From Saccharopolyspora ipomoeae (GTDB lineage: Bacteria > Actinomycetota > Actinomycetes > Mycobacteriales > Pseudonocardiaceae), in assembly GCF_029952525.1 (NCBI RefSeq), contig NZ_JASAOF010000006.1:178975-242974 (forward strand): a stretch of DNA of 64,000 bases, in the 5' to 3' direction. Positions 43,499 through 52,152 of the stretch are shown here, piece by piece. Each line of letters opens with the position of its first letter. Positions within the stretch are counted from its first letter, which is position 1. Made by a program: the position numbers and the translations under genes. The notes under the pieces were generated by a model. That model was not told the origin of the DNA and made no database searches. It saw only the letters and a program-made list of their open reading frames with translations.

Positions 43499-44885
43499 GG
43501 GTGCACCTGCCCGAAACCACCGCGAGGAGCACGAAGAGGAGATCGCCGGACCCCCGCAGCACCAGGTGGATGTCGATGATCGAGAGCACCAGGACGACCC
43601 ACCACGCGATCTCCAGAGTCGCTGCGAAGGCGCCGGTGGTGTCCAGGCGCGTCCGCAACCGCGACGTCGTGGTCAGAACCGCCACCGAGAGCCAGATGAA
43701 CGCCGCGAGGAGCGGCAGACCGCCCACCCACAGCAGCTGCAGGTACCCGCTCTCGAGGTAGATCAGATCGCGCCAGGTCTCCGGAGCGGGGAGCACCGAG
43801 TCCGGGGAGACGCCGAGCACGAAGCCGAAGTCGTCGAGCCGGGGCAGGTAGAAGTGGGTGATGTTGTCCCAGCGCCCCAACCAGCTGCGGGGCACGGTGA
43901 AGCCCTCCGAGAAGTCCGACATCCGGCCGAGGAACGCGGGCGCGCCGACCAGCACGGCGACCCCCACCACCGGCAGGAACTTCACGGCGCGCCGCCGCAG
44001 CTGCGGGTACCTCCGCAGGATCACCACCACCGCGACCGCGGCCGCGATCCACGTGGAGAACTGCCCGGCCGCCAGCACTCCCGCTCCGAGGACGAAGCCG
44101 GCGACGAGCGCTTCCCGCTTGGCGAGCAGACCGCGCAGCGAGCAGCAGATCACCAGGCTCAGGCAGATGATGATGTAGTCACCGGTGGCGATCGACGAAC
44201 CGAGCGTCGTCGTGCCCCGCGAGGAGAGCCCGCCGTTGTCCGTGGCCCACCACCCGGCGAGCAGGTCCAGCACGGGACCGACGTTGAGCGTCTGCAGGAT
44301 CGCCACCACGGCGATGACGACACCCGGCCAGATGATCAGACGGGTGCATCGCAGCAGCTGCGCGTCGGTTCGCACGGTCATGCGCACCAGCAGGAACAGC
44401 GCCGCGAGCTTGCACATCGGCAGGACGGCCGACAGGTCCGAGCCCAGCGGGCTCTGCCCGCGCAGCATCATGGAGGCGAGCGGCCACACCGTGGCCAGCA
44501 GCACCAGGCAGCCCAGCGGCACGTCCAGCGGACGCAGTCGCAGCCGCACGGAATCACCGCGCAGGTACCTCACGAGTCCGCCGGTGCAAGCGCCCGCCAG
44601 CAGCACGGCCAGCAGGGCTTCGTTCGGGCGCGCGATCGGCACCAGCGCGCCGCGTTCGATCCCGGCCAGGAACGGCAACGTGACGAGGTAGAGGTAGGGG
44701 GCGAACACCGGGCGGTAGGCGCAGGCGGCGAACAGCCCGACGATCACGAGCGTCGCGAACACGAGCAACCCGCCCACGATCGACAACGCCCCGAGCGCGA
44801 CCGCCGCGACGACGGCCAACGCGACCAGCCGACGGTCTCCGCGAACGCCCGCTCGCGGTGTTCCGTCGCGGACCAACGAGATCAT
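43485..44885 (-). CDS. O-antigen polymerase/ligase-like membrane protein (Wzy candidate)
   Basis: A 466-residue protein with about 12 membrane spans and one larger outer loop (about residues 310-370, with RWDNITHFYLPRLDDFG). Little sequence is conserved in this class; topology, the loop position and the neighbours (flippase, chain-length protein, PGT) support a Wzy-type polymerase that joins repeat units outside the membrane. It is coupled to the flippase by ATGA overlap. A Wzy ligase role cannot be excluded. Confidence 0.7.
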   Translation of the reverse strand: MISLVRDGTPRAGVRGDRRLVALAVVAAVALGALSIVGGLLVFATLVIVGLFAACAYRPVFAPYLYLVTLPFLAGIERGALVPIARPNEALLAVLLAGACTGGLVRYLRGDSVRLRLRPLDVPLGCLVLLATVWPLASMMLRGQSPLGSDLSAVLPMCKLAALFLLVRMTVRTDAQLLRCTRLIIWPGVVIAVVAILQTLNVGPVLDLLAGWWATDNGGLSSRGTTTLGSSIATGDYIIICLSLVICCSLRGLLAKREALVAGFVLGAGVLAAGQFSTWIAAAVAVVVILRRYPQLRRRAVKFLPVVGVAVLVGAPAFLGRMSDFSEGFTVPRSWLGRWDNITHFYLPRLDDFGFVLGVSPDSVLPAPETWRDLIYLESGYLQLLWVGGLPLLAAFIWLSVAVLTTTSRLRTRLDTTGAFAATLEIAWWVVLVLSIIDIHLVLRGSGDLLFVLLAVVSGRCTRERS

Positions 44886-46486
44886 GTCGCACCTCCCGAC
44901 ATGCGGAGCAGCCTGAAGCGGGCAGCTCCGGTGAAAGCGGCCAAGGACAGCAGTCCGCACGCGACGAGCACGCCGAACTCGGCGACGGTGCCGAGGTCGC
45001 TGGTGTCCAGCAGCCACCAGCCGGCCCCGACGACGGGCAGCATCGCCGCCGCGGCGATCACCGAGACCCCGATGTGCGCCGGATCGGCGAACTTCTCGGG
45101 CCGGATGGCGCGCCAGAGCCGGACGAGCGTGATCACCGCTCCCGCGAGCTCCCCGAGCAGCAACGCGACGCACAGGATGACCAGGCGCCCCGTTCCGGGC
45201 GGGACCACCAGCGCCGACGCGGCGACCGTCACCGTCACGAGCAACAGAGCCAGGCTCGCGTTCCTCGGTCCGGCGACATCGATGCGCGCGAACAACCCCT
45301 GGCGTCCGATCTGGTGCAGCCCGGCCGCGAGCTGCGCCACCGCGACGACGGTGATGCACGCGGCGAACCGGACGATCACGTCGGGCGACCGCATCTCGCC
45401 GTTGGCGAGCACGCGGGCCACCGGATCACTCAGCACCAGCAGCAGCACCGCCGCGGGCACGCCGGTCACGGTGGCGTAGGTCAGCGCTTGACGCCACGAG
45501 GCGGCGAAGGCGGCGCGGTCGTCGCGTTCGTAGCTGCCCGACATCTCGGGCAGCACGGCGATCGAGACGGCACGCGCCCCCAGCGCGAGCGGGAACTGGA
45601 AGAGGGCGTACGCGAGCTGGACGACGACCACGCCGCCGGGAACGGTCGCCGCGATGATGAGCAGCGCGTACATCCCGATCATCGGGGAGGCGGGTACCGC
45701 GAGGGAACCGCGGAGCCGCCGCGCGACCCGCATCGTGGCGGGGTCGCGCCACCACTTCCGGAACGGCCGGACCGCCAGACCGCACCGCGCGGCGCCGTAC
45801 AGCTGCAGTCCGGTGTGGACGGCGACCGCGGCGGTGCTGCCCACCCCGAGCGTCAGGAGGAAACCGAGCGGGATTCCACCGGCCTCCTGACCGGTACCCC
45901 ACGTGGCGCCGGCGATGACGACGATCGCGATCAGGACGACGTTCTCCACCGCCGGCGCGGCCGCCGCGAGGACGAACCGCTCTCGGGACTGCTGGGCGGC
46001 GGCGCCCAGAGCGGCCATCGTGTACAGCACGACCTGCGGACTGACCAGGAGGATCAGCAGCACCGCGATGCCCTGGGCCTGCCCCGCGACGACGGGGTCG
46101 GCGATGCCGAAGGTCAGCGACCACGCCAGCAGGGGGGAGGCCAGGAGCAGGAGCGCGGTCACCGCTCCGGCCGCCGTGAGAAGGCACGCTCCCACACCGC
46201 CGAGCAGTTCCGCGGCATGCCCGCGCCGCCCGCGCGACGACGCGCTGACGACGGCCGGAACGACCACGAGCCCGAGCGCCTGTCCCGCCACCGCCGAGAA
46301 GACGATGTTGGGAACGACGTTGGTGGCGACGAACGTGTTCGCGAAGAAGGTCGGCCCGAGCACGGCCCCGATCACGACCACGCGGCCCAGCCCCGTCGCC
46401 CGGCTGATCAGCGTCCATCCCGCGACGACGGCGGAACGACGTGCAGCCGTGGTGACGAAGGGCCCGAGCGGGCGGGAGCGCAACAT
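44882..46486 (-). CDS. MurJ/MviN-type lipid-linked oligosaccharide flippase
   Basis: A 534-residue protein with 14 or so membrane helices of the MOP superfamily. Near the start, LISRATGLGRVVVIGAVLGP and NVVPNIVFSAVAGQALG match the MviN/MurJ signature rather than classical Wzx. In this locus it most likely flips the undecaprenyl-linked repeat unit. The upstream chain-length gene ends as TGATG with its start, and it is coupled downstream to the polymerase by ATGA. A housekeeping lipid II flippase role is less likely because of the context. Confidence 0.85.
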   Translation of the reverse strand: MLRSRPLGPFVTTAARRSAVVAGWTLISRATGLGRVVVIGAVLGPTFFANTFVATNVVPNIVFSAVAGQALGLVVVPAVVSASSRGRRGHAAELLGGVGACLLTAAGAVTALLLLASPLLAWSLTFGIADPVVAGQAQGIAVLLILLVSPQVVLYTMAALGAAAQQSRERFVLAAAAPAVENVVLIAIVVIAGATWGTGQEAGGIPLGFLLTLGVGSTAAVAVHTGLQLYGAARCGLAVRPFRKWWRDPATMRVARRLRGSLAVPASPMIGMYALLIIAATVPGGVVVVQLAYALFQFPLALGARAVSIAVLPEMSGSYERDDRAAFAASWRQALTYATVTGVPAAVLLLVLSDPVARVLANGEMRSPDVIVRFAACITVVAVAQLAAGLHQIGRQGLFARIDVAGPRNASLALLLVTVTVAASALVVPPGTGRLVILCVALLLGELAGAVITLVRLWRAIRPEKFADPAHIGVSVIAAAAMLPVVGAGWWLLDTSDLGTVAEFGVLVACGLLSLAAFTGAARFRLLRMSGGAT

Positions 46487-47424
46487 CACTCGGCCCCGCT
46501 CGTCCGCGTGCGCCGGTGAACGATGACCGCGACCGTCAGCAGCGCGACGACGAAGGCCGCGAGCGCACCGGAGACGGCGGCGAAGACCGGTCGTGGGCTC
46601 ACCGGGTCGGGCACGCCGTACGGCGGGACGACGACCTCGGTCCGGGGCGCGTCCATCTGCGCGACCGTGATCTCGTCGAGCTGCCGCCGCAAGTTCTGCT
46701 CCCGATCGCTCAGGTCCTGCACCTGGGCCTCGGCCGCGGCCAGCTTCGCGGTCCCGATCCCGCTGTAAGCCTGTTGGGCCCGCTGGGATTCCAGGTCCGT
46801 GCGGGCCTTGGCGAGCCCGCCCTGCACCTGGCTCAGCTGCGTGTTCAGGTAACCCGCGGCCTGGTTGCCGTCCTGGGTGCGCACGACCTGCTGATAGCGG
46901 TCGACGATGTCGCGGGTGAGGTTCTGCGCGGTGTCGCGGTCTCCCGCTCGGGCTTCCACCTGGATGATCTCGCTGCTGTCCAGCAGTGAGATGGTGACCT
47001 GCTTCTCGATGTTCTCGACGGGGACACCGTTGGCGACGGCGACCGGACCGAGCACCTGCCTGCTTCGGAGGGTGACCAGTTGGGTGGTCAGGCTGCGGTC
47101 CTCGCGCAGGAAGCCCGTCGGCTTCTCCGTGCTGATCTCGTACAGGATGTCGGCCCGGGCCGCGTACTCCTTCGGCCACAGCAGGGCGCCGCCGAATCCG
47201 GCGGCCGCCCCGAACATCACTATCGCCAGGATCAACGCGAACAGGCGACGTGGGGAGATCGCGCGAAAGAGAGTGTGCGCGGCGGTGTCCCGGTCCCGGG
47301 TGGGTACCCGTGCCCGATCCGCCTCCCAGGGCTCGTAACGATGCCAGCGTTCGACGGACGAGTTGTTCGCGTTCCCGTCCGGTTCGGTCCGCGGCTGTCC
47401 TCGATCGGATCCGGTGCTGGTCAT
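46486..47424 (-). CDS. polysaccharide chain-length determinant (Wzz/PCP family)
   Basis: A 312-residue protein with two membrane helices, near residues 60-82 (RRLFALILAIVMFGAAAGFG) and 275-300. A long periplasmic part between them begins LWPKEYAARADILYEIS and continues as coiled coil (LNTQLSQVQGGLAKARTDLE). This is the PCP layout that sets polymer length with Wzy. No C-terminal tyrosine kinase domain or Tyr-rich tail is present. A 55-residue charged N terminus is unusual. The ATG overlaps the stop of the aminotransferase gene. Confidence 0.85.
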   Translation of the reverse strand: MTSTGSDRGQPRTEPDGNANNSSVERWHRYEPWEADRARVPTRDRDTAAHTLFRAISPRRLFALILAIVMFGAAAGFGGALLWPKEYAARADILYEISTEKPTGFLREDRSLTTQLVTLRSRQVLGPVAVANGVPVENIEKQVTISLLDSSEIIQVEARAGDRDTAQNLTRDIVDRYQQVVRTQDGNQAAGYLNTQLSQVQGGLAKARTDLESQRAQQAYSGIGTAKLAAAEAQVQDLSDREQNLRRQLDEITVAQMDAPRTEVVVPPYGVPDPVSPRPVFAAVSGALAAFVVALLTVAVIVHRRTRTSGAE

Positions 47425-48521
47425 GAGGTGACACCTCGCAATGCTTCACAGATTCGTGCGACGTCGGCTTGGCCCAACGTCGGCGAGATCGGCAGGGACA
47501 GGATCTGCTCGGCGGCCTTCTCGACCGTCGGCAACTGCTCGCGAAACGCGGAGAAAGCGGGCTGCAGGTGGCAGGGAACGGGGTAGTGCACGCCCCAACC
47601 GATCCCCGCGGAGTCCAGTGCGGACACCGCCCGCTCCCGCTGCGCGGTCCGCACCACGGCCAGGTGGTGCGCGGACTGCGCCTCGGGTGATACGGCGACC
47701 GGGGCGCAGGAGGCGGGCAGCAGCGCCGCGTAGGCCTCCATCAACGCCGACCGTCGCCGGTTGTCGTCGTCCAGCATCGGGAGCTTGGCCGACAGGGCTG
47801 CCGCCTGGATGCTGTCGAGGCGGCTGTTGCGGCCGCGTTCGCGGTGCACGTGACGGTTCCCCGGTGCGGAGCCGTGGTTCGCGAGCCTGCGCACTCGGTC
47901 GGCGACCGAACGGTCGTGCGTGACAACGGCTCCCGCGTCCCCGAGGGCTCCGAGATTCTTGCCCGGGTAGAAGCTGAAGGCCGCTGCTGTGCCGACGCTT
48001 CCGGCCCGCCGGCCGGCGAACCGGGCGCCGTGCGCTTGTGCGGCATCTTCGAGCAGCGCGAGCGAGTGCCGTCGGGCCACGGCCGCGACCCGGGGCACGT
48101 CGATCATCTGGCCGAAGAGGTGCACCCCGACGATCGCCGCCGTCCGCGAGTTCACCGCCGCGTCCGCCGCATCGGGATCGATGAGCAGCGTGCCGGGCTC
48201 GACGTCCACGAACCTCGGTCGAGCGCCTGCCGAGCAGACCGCCTCGGCCGTGGCGGCGAACGTGTTGGCCGGGACGATCACCTCGTCACCGGCGCCGATC
48301 GACAGCGCGGTCAGGATCAGTTCCAGCGCGTCGGTCCCGTTGCCGACCCCGACGCACTCGGAGGCCTCGCAGTAGCTCGCGAACTGCTCCTCGAACATCC
48401 CGACCTCCGGTCCGCCCACGAAACGCCCGTGCTGCAGAACGGCTTTCCACGCGATGTCGAGCTCCTCGCGCACGTCGGAGTTGACGCCGACGACGTCCAG
48501 GAAGGGAATCGGCTCGTTCAT
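47421..48521 (-). CDS. DegT/DnrJ/EryC1-family sugar aminotransferase (WbpE-like)
   Basis: A 366-residue PLP-dependent enzyme. VGVGNGTDALELIL binds the cofactor phosphate, EDAAQAHGA holds the aspartate, and the Schiff-base lysine is in FSFYPGKNLGALGDAG near residue 183-187. The HGSAPGNRHVHRERGRNSRLD loop is the substrate side. Family members aminate ketosugar nucleotides with glutamate. Placed directly after a Gfo/Idh oxidoreductase, it best fits amination of a UDP-3-keto-HexNAc-uronic acid, as WbpE does. Confidence 0.87.
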   Translation of the reverse strand: MNEPIPFLDVVGVNSDVREELDIAWKAVLQHGRFVGGPEVGMFEEQFASYCEASECVGVGNGTDALELILTALSIGAGDEVIVPANTFAATAEAVCSAGARPRFVDVEPGTLLIDPDAADAAVNSRTAAIVGVHLFGQMIDVPRVAAVARRHSLALLEDAAQAHGARFAGRRAGSVGTAAAFSFYPGKNLGALGDAGAVVTHDRSVADRVRRLANHGSAPGNRHVHRERGRNSRLDSIQAAALSAKLPMLDDDNRRRSALMEAYAALLPASCAPVAVSPEAQSAHHLAVVRTAQRERAVSALDSAGIGWGVHYPVPCHLQPAFSAFREQLPTVEKAAEQILSLPISPTLGQADVARICEALRGVTS

Positions 48522-49606
48522 GACGGTGTCCCACCGAGTTGGGCGCGCGCGAGCAGGACCTGTCGGCCGTCGAGGAGGCCGTGCTCCTCGCGAACCGCGA
48601 CCTCGTGGCCGCTCTTGCGGGCCGCGTCGGAGGCGCTGAGCACCCGGACCACGTCGAGCCCGCTCTCTCCTGGCGTGGACGGCCGCTCACCGGTGCGGAC
48701 GCAGTCGATGAAGTGGGTGTCCTGAACCAGGAGCGGCTCCCGGAACACGACGTGCGGCGACACGATGTCGCCCGTGCGGTAGGTGACCGGCATCGCCGGC
48801 GTGTCCACCGGCTCGCCCGGGTCGGTGGAATCCACGCCGATGTCGTAGATCCGGATCCGGTCCTCGTCGAGCAGGTCGTTGTAGACGGCCATCTTCCGGT
48901 CTCCGACCACGGTCACGCGCCGAACCTTCTGCGGGTCCAGCCAGCTCACGTGGACGAAGGCCGGGATGAGTGACTGCTCGAGCTGCAGGCGCAGGTACGC
49001 GACGTCGGCATGACGCGCGCCGACGCTGCGGTGCGCCCAGGCCGCGACCGAACCGGGCCGTTCCCCCATGAGGAACGAGATGATCGACAGATCGTGCGGG
49101 GCCAGGTCCCAGATCACGTCGACGTCGTTCTGGTAGATCCCGAGGTTGAGCCGGGCCGTGTCGATGTAGAGGACGCGTCCGAGCTCGCCCGAGTGGATCA
49201 TCTCCCGCAGCTTCCACACCGCCGCGTTGTACTCGAAGGTGTGGCCGACCATCAGCGGGACACCGTGCTCGGCCGCCGTGTCGACGAGCGACCTCGCCAC
49301 CGATGTGGACGTCGCCAGCGGTTTCTCGACCAGCACGGGTTTGCCCGCGCGCAGTGCGCGATGCGCGATCTCACCGTGCGTCCTAGGTGGAGTGGCGACC
49401 ACGACACCTTCGACGAAGTCGAGCGCTGCGGCGAGATCTCCTGTGAGGTCGGCGTTGGGACAACCCCACCGGGCCTCCTCCCGCCGGCCCGGATCGTTGT
49501 CGACCACGACGAGGTCGACCCCCGGAACGCTGCTCAACACGCGTGCGTGCTTGGCGCCCCAGTACCCGTACCCGACCACGGCCAACCGCGTGTGTTGATG
49601 ACTCAT
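48518..49606 (-). CDS. Gfo/Idh/MocA-family sugar oxidoreductase (WbpB-like)
   Basis: A 362-residue NAD-dependent oxidoreductase and first gene of the eight-gene operon. The Rossmann motif is VVGYGYWGAKHARVL, the conserved EKPLATS lies near residue 97, and the active-site pair is in VIWDLAPHDLSI near 178-189. The preference for WDLAPHD in place of the usual GxHxxD is shared with WbpB-like UDP-GlcNAcA dehydrogenases. It would oxidise C3 of the UDP-HexNAcA made by the dehydrogenase at 38240-39511. ATG 49606 has only a G-rich weak ribosome-binding site. Confidence 0.83.
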   Translation of the reverse strand: MSHQHTRLAVVGYGYWGAKHARVLSSVPGVDLVVVDNDPGRREEARWGCPNADLTGDLAAALDFVEGVVVATPPRTHGEIAHRALRAGKPVLVEKPLATSTSVARSLVDTAAEHGVPLMVGHTFEYNAAVWKLREMIHSGELGRVLYIDTARLNLGIYQNDVDVIWDLAPHDLSIISFLMGERPGSVAAWAHRSVGARHADVAYLRLQLEQSLIPAFVHVSWLDPQKVRRVTVVGDRKMAVYNDLLDEDRIRIYDIGVDSTDPGEPVDTPAMPVTYRTGDIVSPHVVFREPLLVQDTHFIDCVRTGERPSTPGESGLDVVRVLSASDAARKSGHEVAVREEHGLLDGRQVLLARAQLGGTPS

Positions 49607-50062
49607 CCCCGCCCCCGTTCGAGTAGGCGCTGCAACGCATTTCAGTTCTCGGCTGAAAGGTTGTGATAGCGATATCGAAGGTGGAACAGGTTGGTGCGTC
49701 GTCCTAGTGTCAAAAGTCCCCGCCACACCACGTGACCGAAAGAATGCGGTGAGTGAATGCCGAATCGGCGCGCGACACGGGGGAGCGCGCGAGGGAAAGG
49801 TGCTGCGGCAGAGGATGATCCCCGGCCATCGCGAGGTTCATCGGCCCCGCGGCCGACGAATTTCAGGGCACGGGCAGCGTCGAACCCACCGCCCGCTGCG
49901 GAGGAATCCGCTCCGTTTCTGGAATCCCGGAAGTGGAACGAAATGCTTCTCTTCTTTCCGGGGGCGGGCGATTCCTCGTGCGCGGCTCGGGCCGTTCAGG
50001 GCGAAGTCGACGCCGTACGTCCGTTTGCAGCCACGACCGGGCCGGAGGTGATCAGGTGCGGC
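49607..50062. other. 456-base gap: operon promoter region, no gene recognised
   Basis: TTCAG-n7-CTGAA lies at about 49641-49657 and an AT-richer run with CGATATCG follows. These are likely parts of the promoter for the eight-gene minus-strand operon. No frame is convincing. Confidence 0.45.
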
Positions 50063-50260
50063 TCACTGCCGCTGCTCGCGACCGGCTTTCCGAACGCGTT
50101 TGATCTCCTCGGCGTCGTAGAGGTTCGCCAGCGCGCCGCGACCGGCGGGTCGCCGCGCGATCGGACTGATCCTGTGCCGGGAGAGCCAAGCGTTCACCGA
50201 TCCGACCCGAATTCCCAAGTAGTCGGCGATGTCGTGACGGTCCCACTTTTGCTGATCCAT
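50063..50260 (-). CDS. small helix-turn-helix DNA-binding protein (excisionase/MerR-like)
   Basis: A 65-residue protein consisting of one winged helix: WDRHDIADYLGIRVGSVNAW is the HTH, followed by LSRHRISPIARR and a C-terminal helix LYDAEEIKRVRKAGREQ. This is the size and pattern of the HTH_17 group. GAGGAGG lies 5 bases before the ATG. It sits between the two arms of the polysaccharide region and may regulate them, though such proteins also occur alone in many actinomycetes. There is no integrase or phage gene nearby, so excisionase function is unlikely. Confidence 0.75.
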   Translation of the reverse strand: MDQQKWDRHDIADYLGIRVGSVNAWLSRHRISPIARRPAGRGALANLYDAEEIKRVRKAGREQRQ

Positions 50261-50555
50261 GGGGCCTCCTCGTGCGGGTCCGATCACGGACTCGTTTTCC
50301 CGATTGTGCCCTCCCCGCTTCTCGCGGCAGCGGGGAGGAAGTCCCTTATCAGGCCTTTGTTCCCTGGTTTGTGGCACCACGTTGGTGCACTCTTCTCTGC
50401 AGGTCGGATCGGCCCAGCCCCGCACATCGGCGGTCATCGGGGTTGCGCGAAGCGCCGGGGGAACCGCCCGGTTCCGGCCCCGGTTACTCAGCGAAACGTT
50501 CTGATAGCAGTGCGTTCTCAGCGACCGATGCACAGGACAAGAAGGTTCCGCGATC

Positions 50556-51860
50556 ATGGGTGAAGCGAATATGACTGCGACGCGGTCGAGTTCAGCGATC
50601 GGAATCATGCAGGAGCCGGGGTCGGTCCACGCGGTGGTCGTGGGTTCGGGTGAAGTCGGTCTGCGGACCGCGCTGTCCCTCGTGGAATCCGGAGTCGCGG
50701 TGACCGGTGTGAACGTCGATGAGAGCAGGCTGCTGGTGCGCGACGCCGAGCCGTCGACCCCCGATCACGCGCGAGTCGAGCGCGCGCTCGCTGACGGCCG
50801 GATGGAGTTGACCTCCGACCTCGCGGCGATCAGCGACGCGGAGTCCGTGGTGATCGCGGTGCCCATGCCGGTGGACAGCCGCTTGGTGCCGGACATGCGC
50901 GAACTGACCGCGGCGTGCGCCTCGGTGGTGGCCAACGCCGTCCAAGGGCAGTCGATCGTGCTCACCTCCACCACGTACGTCGGTTGCACCCGCGACCTGG
51001 TCGCCGAGCCGCTGCGCCATCGCAACGGCTGGACCGTCGGCGAGCAGGTGCACGTCGCGTTCAGCCCGGAGCACGTCGATCCCGGCGTGAACGGGCCCGA
51101 GCGGTACGCGACCCCGCGCGTGATCGGCGGGGTGACCGAGGAATGCGGTCGCCGGGCCGAGGCGGTGATCGCCCGCGGCGCACCGGCCGTGCACGCCGTC
51201 ACCTCACCGGAAGCCGCGGAGATGACCGAGCTGCTGCAGAACAGCTTCCGGGCGGTCAACATGGCGATGATCAACGAGTTCGCCGACGGCTGCCGCGCCT
51301 TCGGGGTCGATCCGATCGAGGTCATCGAGGCGGCGGCGACCAAGCCCCACGGGTTCGTGCCGTTCCAGCCGGGGCCCGGCCGCGGCATCCCCTGCGACGC
51401 GCACTCCCTGCTGTGGCAGCTGCGCGCGCAGCGGTTCCCGGCGCCGCTGATGAACGCCGCGATGGGGTCGATCGCGGCCCGCCCGCACCGGGTCGTCGAA
51501 CGCGCCCGGCACCTGCTGGCCGACCGCGGCAAGCCCTTCGCCGGCTCCGACGTGCTCGTCCTGGGCGTCGCCTACGAGCCCGGGGTCGCCGACGTGCGGG
51601 AGTCCCCGGCGCTGGAGGTGCTGGCGGACCTGGCCGCGGAGGGGGTTCGGGTGGCCTACGCGGACCCGTTCGTGCCGTCCGTCCGGTTGGGTGACACCAC
51701 GTTGCGAGCCGATGACGCCGCCGAGTCGCGGCGGTGGGACCTGGTCATCGTGCACACCGCGCACCCGGGAGCGGAGATGTCCTGGTTGAGCGGCCAGAAC
51801 GCAGTCCTGGACATCACCTACCGGCTCGACCCGTCGCTGCGCTGCGCGCACCTCCAGTAG
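50556..51860 (+). CDS. nucleotide-sugar dehydrogenase paralogue lacking two conserved lysines
   Basis: A 434-residue member of the UDP-glucose/UDP-HexNAc dehydrogenase family with all three domains. The Rossmann turn reads GSGEVGL instead of GxGYVGL. At the conserved catalytic lysine of KLLENTFR-type motifs it has Glu225 (ELLQNSFRAVNMA), and at the second conserved lysine of LAYK-type motifs it has Glu341 (VAYEPGVADVRESPA). Cys280 is kept but in GRGIPCDAH rather than GGHCLP. The gene is full length and has normal codon use, so it is not simply decayed. It may have lost oxidation activity and act as a regulator or on another substrate. No strong ribosome-binding site distinguishes the ATGs at 50556 and 50571. 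Confidence 0.8.
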   Translation: MGEANMTATRSSSAIGIMQEPGSVHAVVVGSGEVGLRTALSLVESGVAVTGVNVDESRLLVRDAEPSTPDHARVERALADGRMELTSDLAAISDAESVVIAVPMPVDSRLVPDMRELTAACASVVANAVQGQSIVLTSTTYVGCTRDLVAEPLRHRNGWTVGEQVHVAFSPEHVDPGVNGPERYATPRVIGGVTEECGRRAEAVIARGAPAVHAVTSPEAAEMTELLQNSFRAVNMAMINEFADGCRAFGVDPIEVIEAAATKPHGFVPFQPGPGRGIPCDAHSLLWQLRAQRFPAPLMNAAMGSIAARPHRVVERARHLLADRGKPFAGSDVLVLGVAYEPGVADVRESPALEVLADLAAEGVRVAYADPFVPSVRLGDTTLRADDAAESRRWDLVIVHTAHPGAEMSWLSGQNAVLDITYRLDPSLRCAHLQ

Positions 51861-52152
51861 GTGTTCGAGGATCACCTTGCTCATCGGTGCGGGTAGCAGA
51901 ACCTGACCGGCTCCGTGGACTCCGTGCGCCGCTCCTTGAGTATGCCAATACGCGGCGTCCCGGCGTACTCGCCACGAAGCCGATCAGAACCTGCGGCGGT
52001 GCCGGCTGCCAGGGCGGTGAACGAGAATGCGGCTCCGCCGCATGGCTGGACAGATCCTCGCGGTGGTCCCACGATGCGGACACCGCTCGCCGAGGGGTGA
52101 GGTGCGGGACGATTCGGGGTGGACCGAACGCCATCTCCGGATGGAGGACGAG

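Noticed and set aside
49757..50563. Plus-strand frame of 268 codons upstream of the second nucleotide-sugar dehydrogenase
   Set aside because: No domain signature and it lies over a small HTH gene with a strong ribosome-binding site on the other strand.
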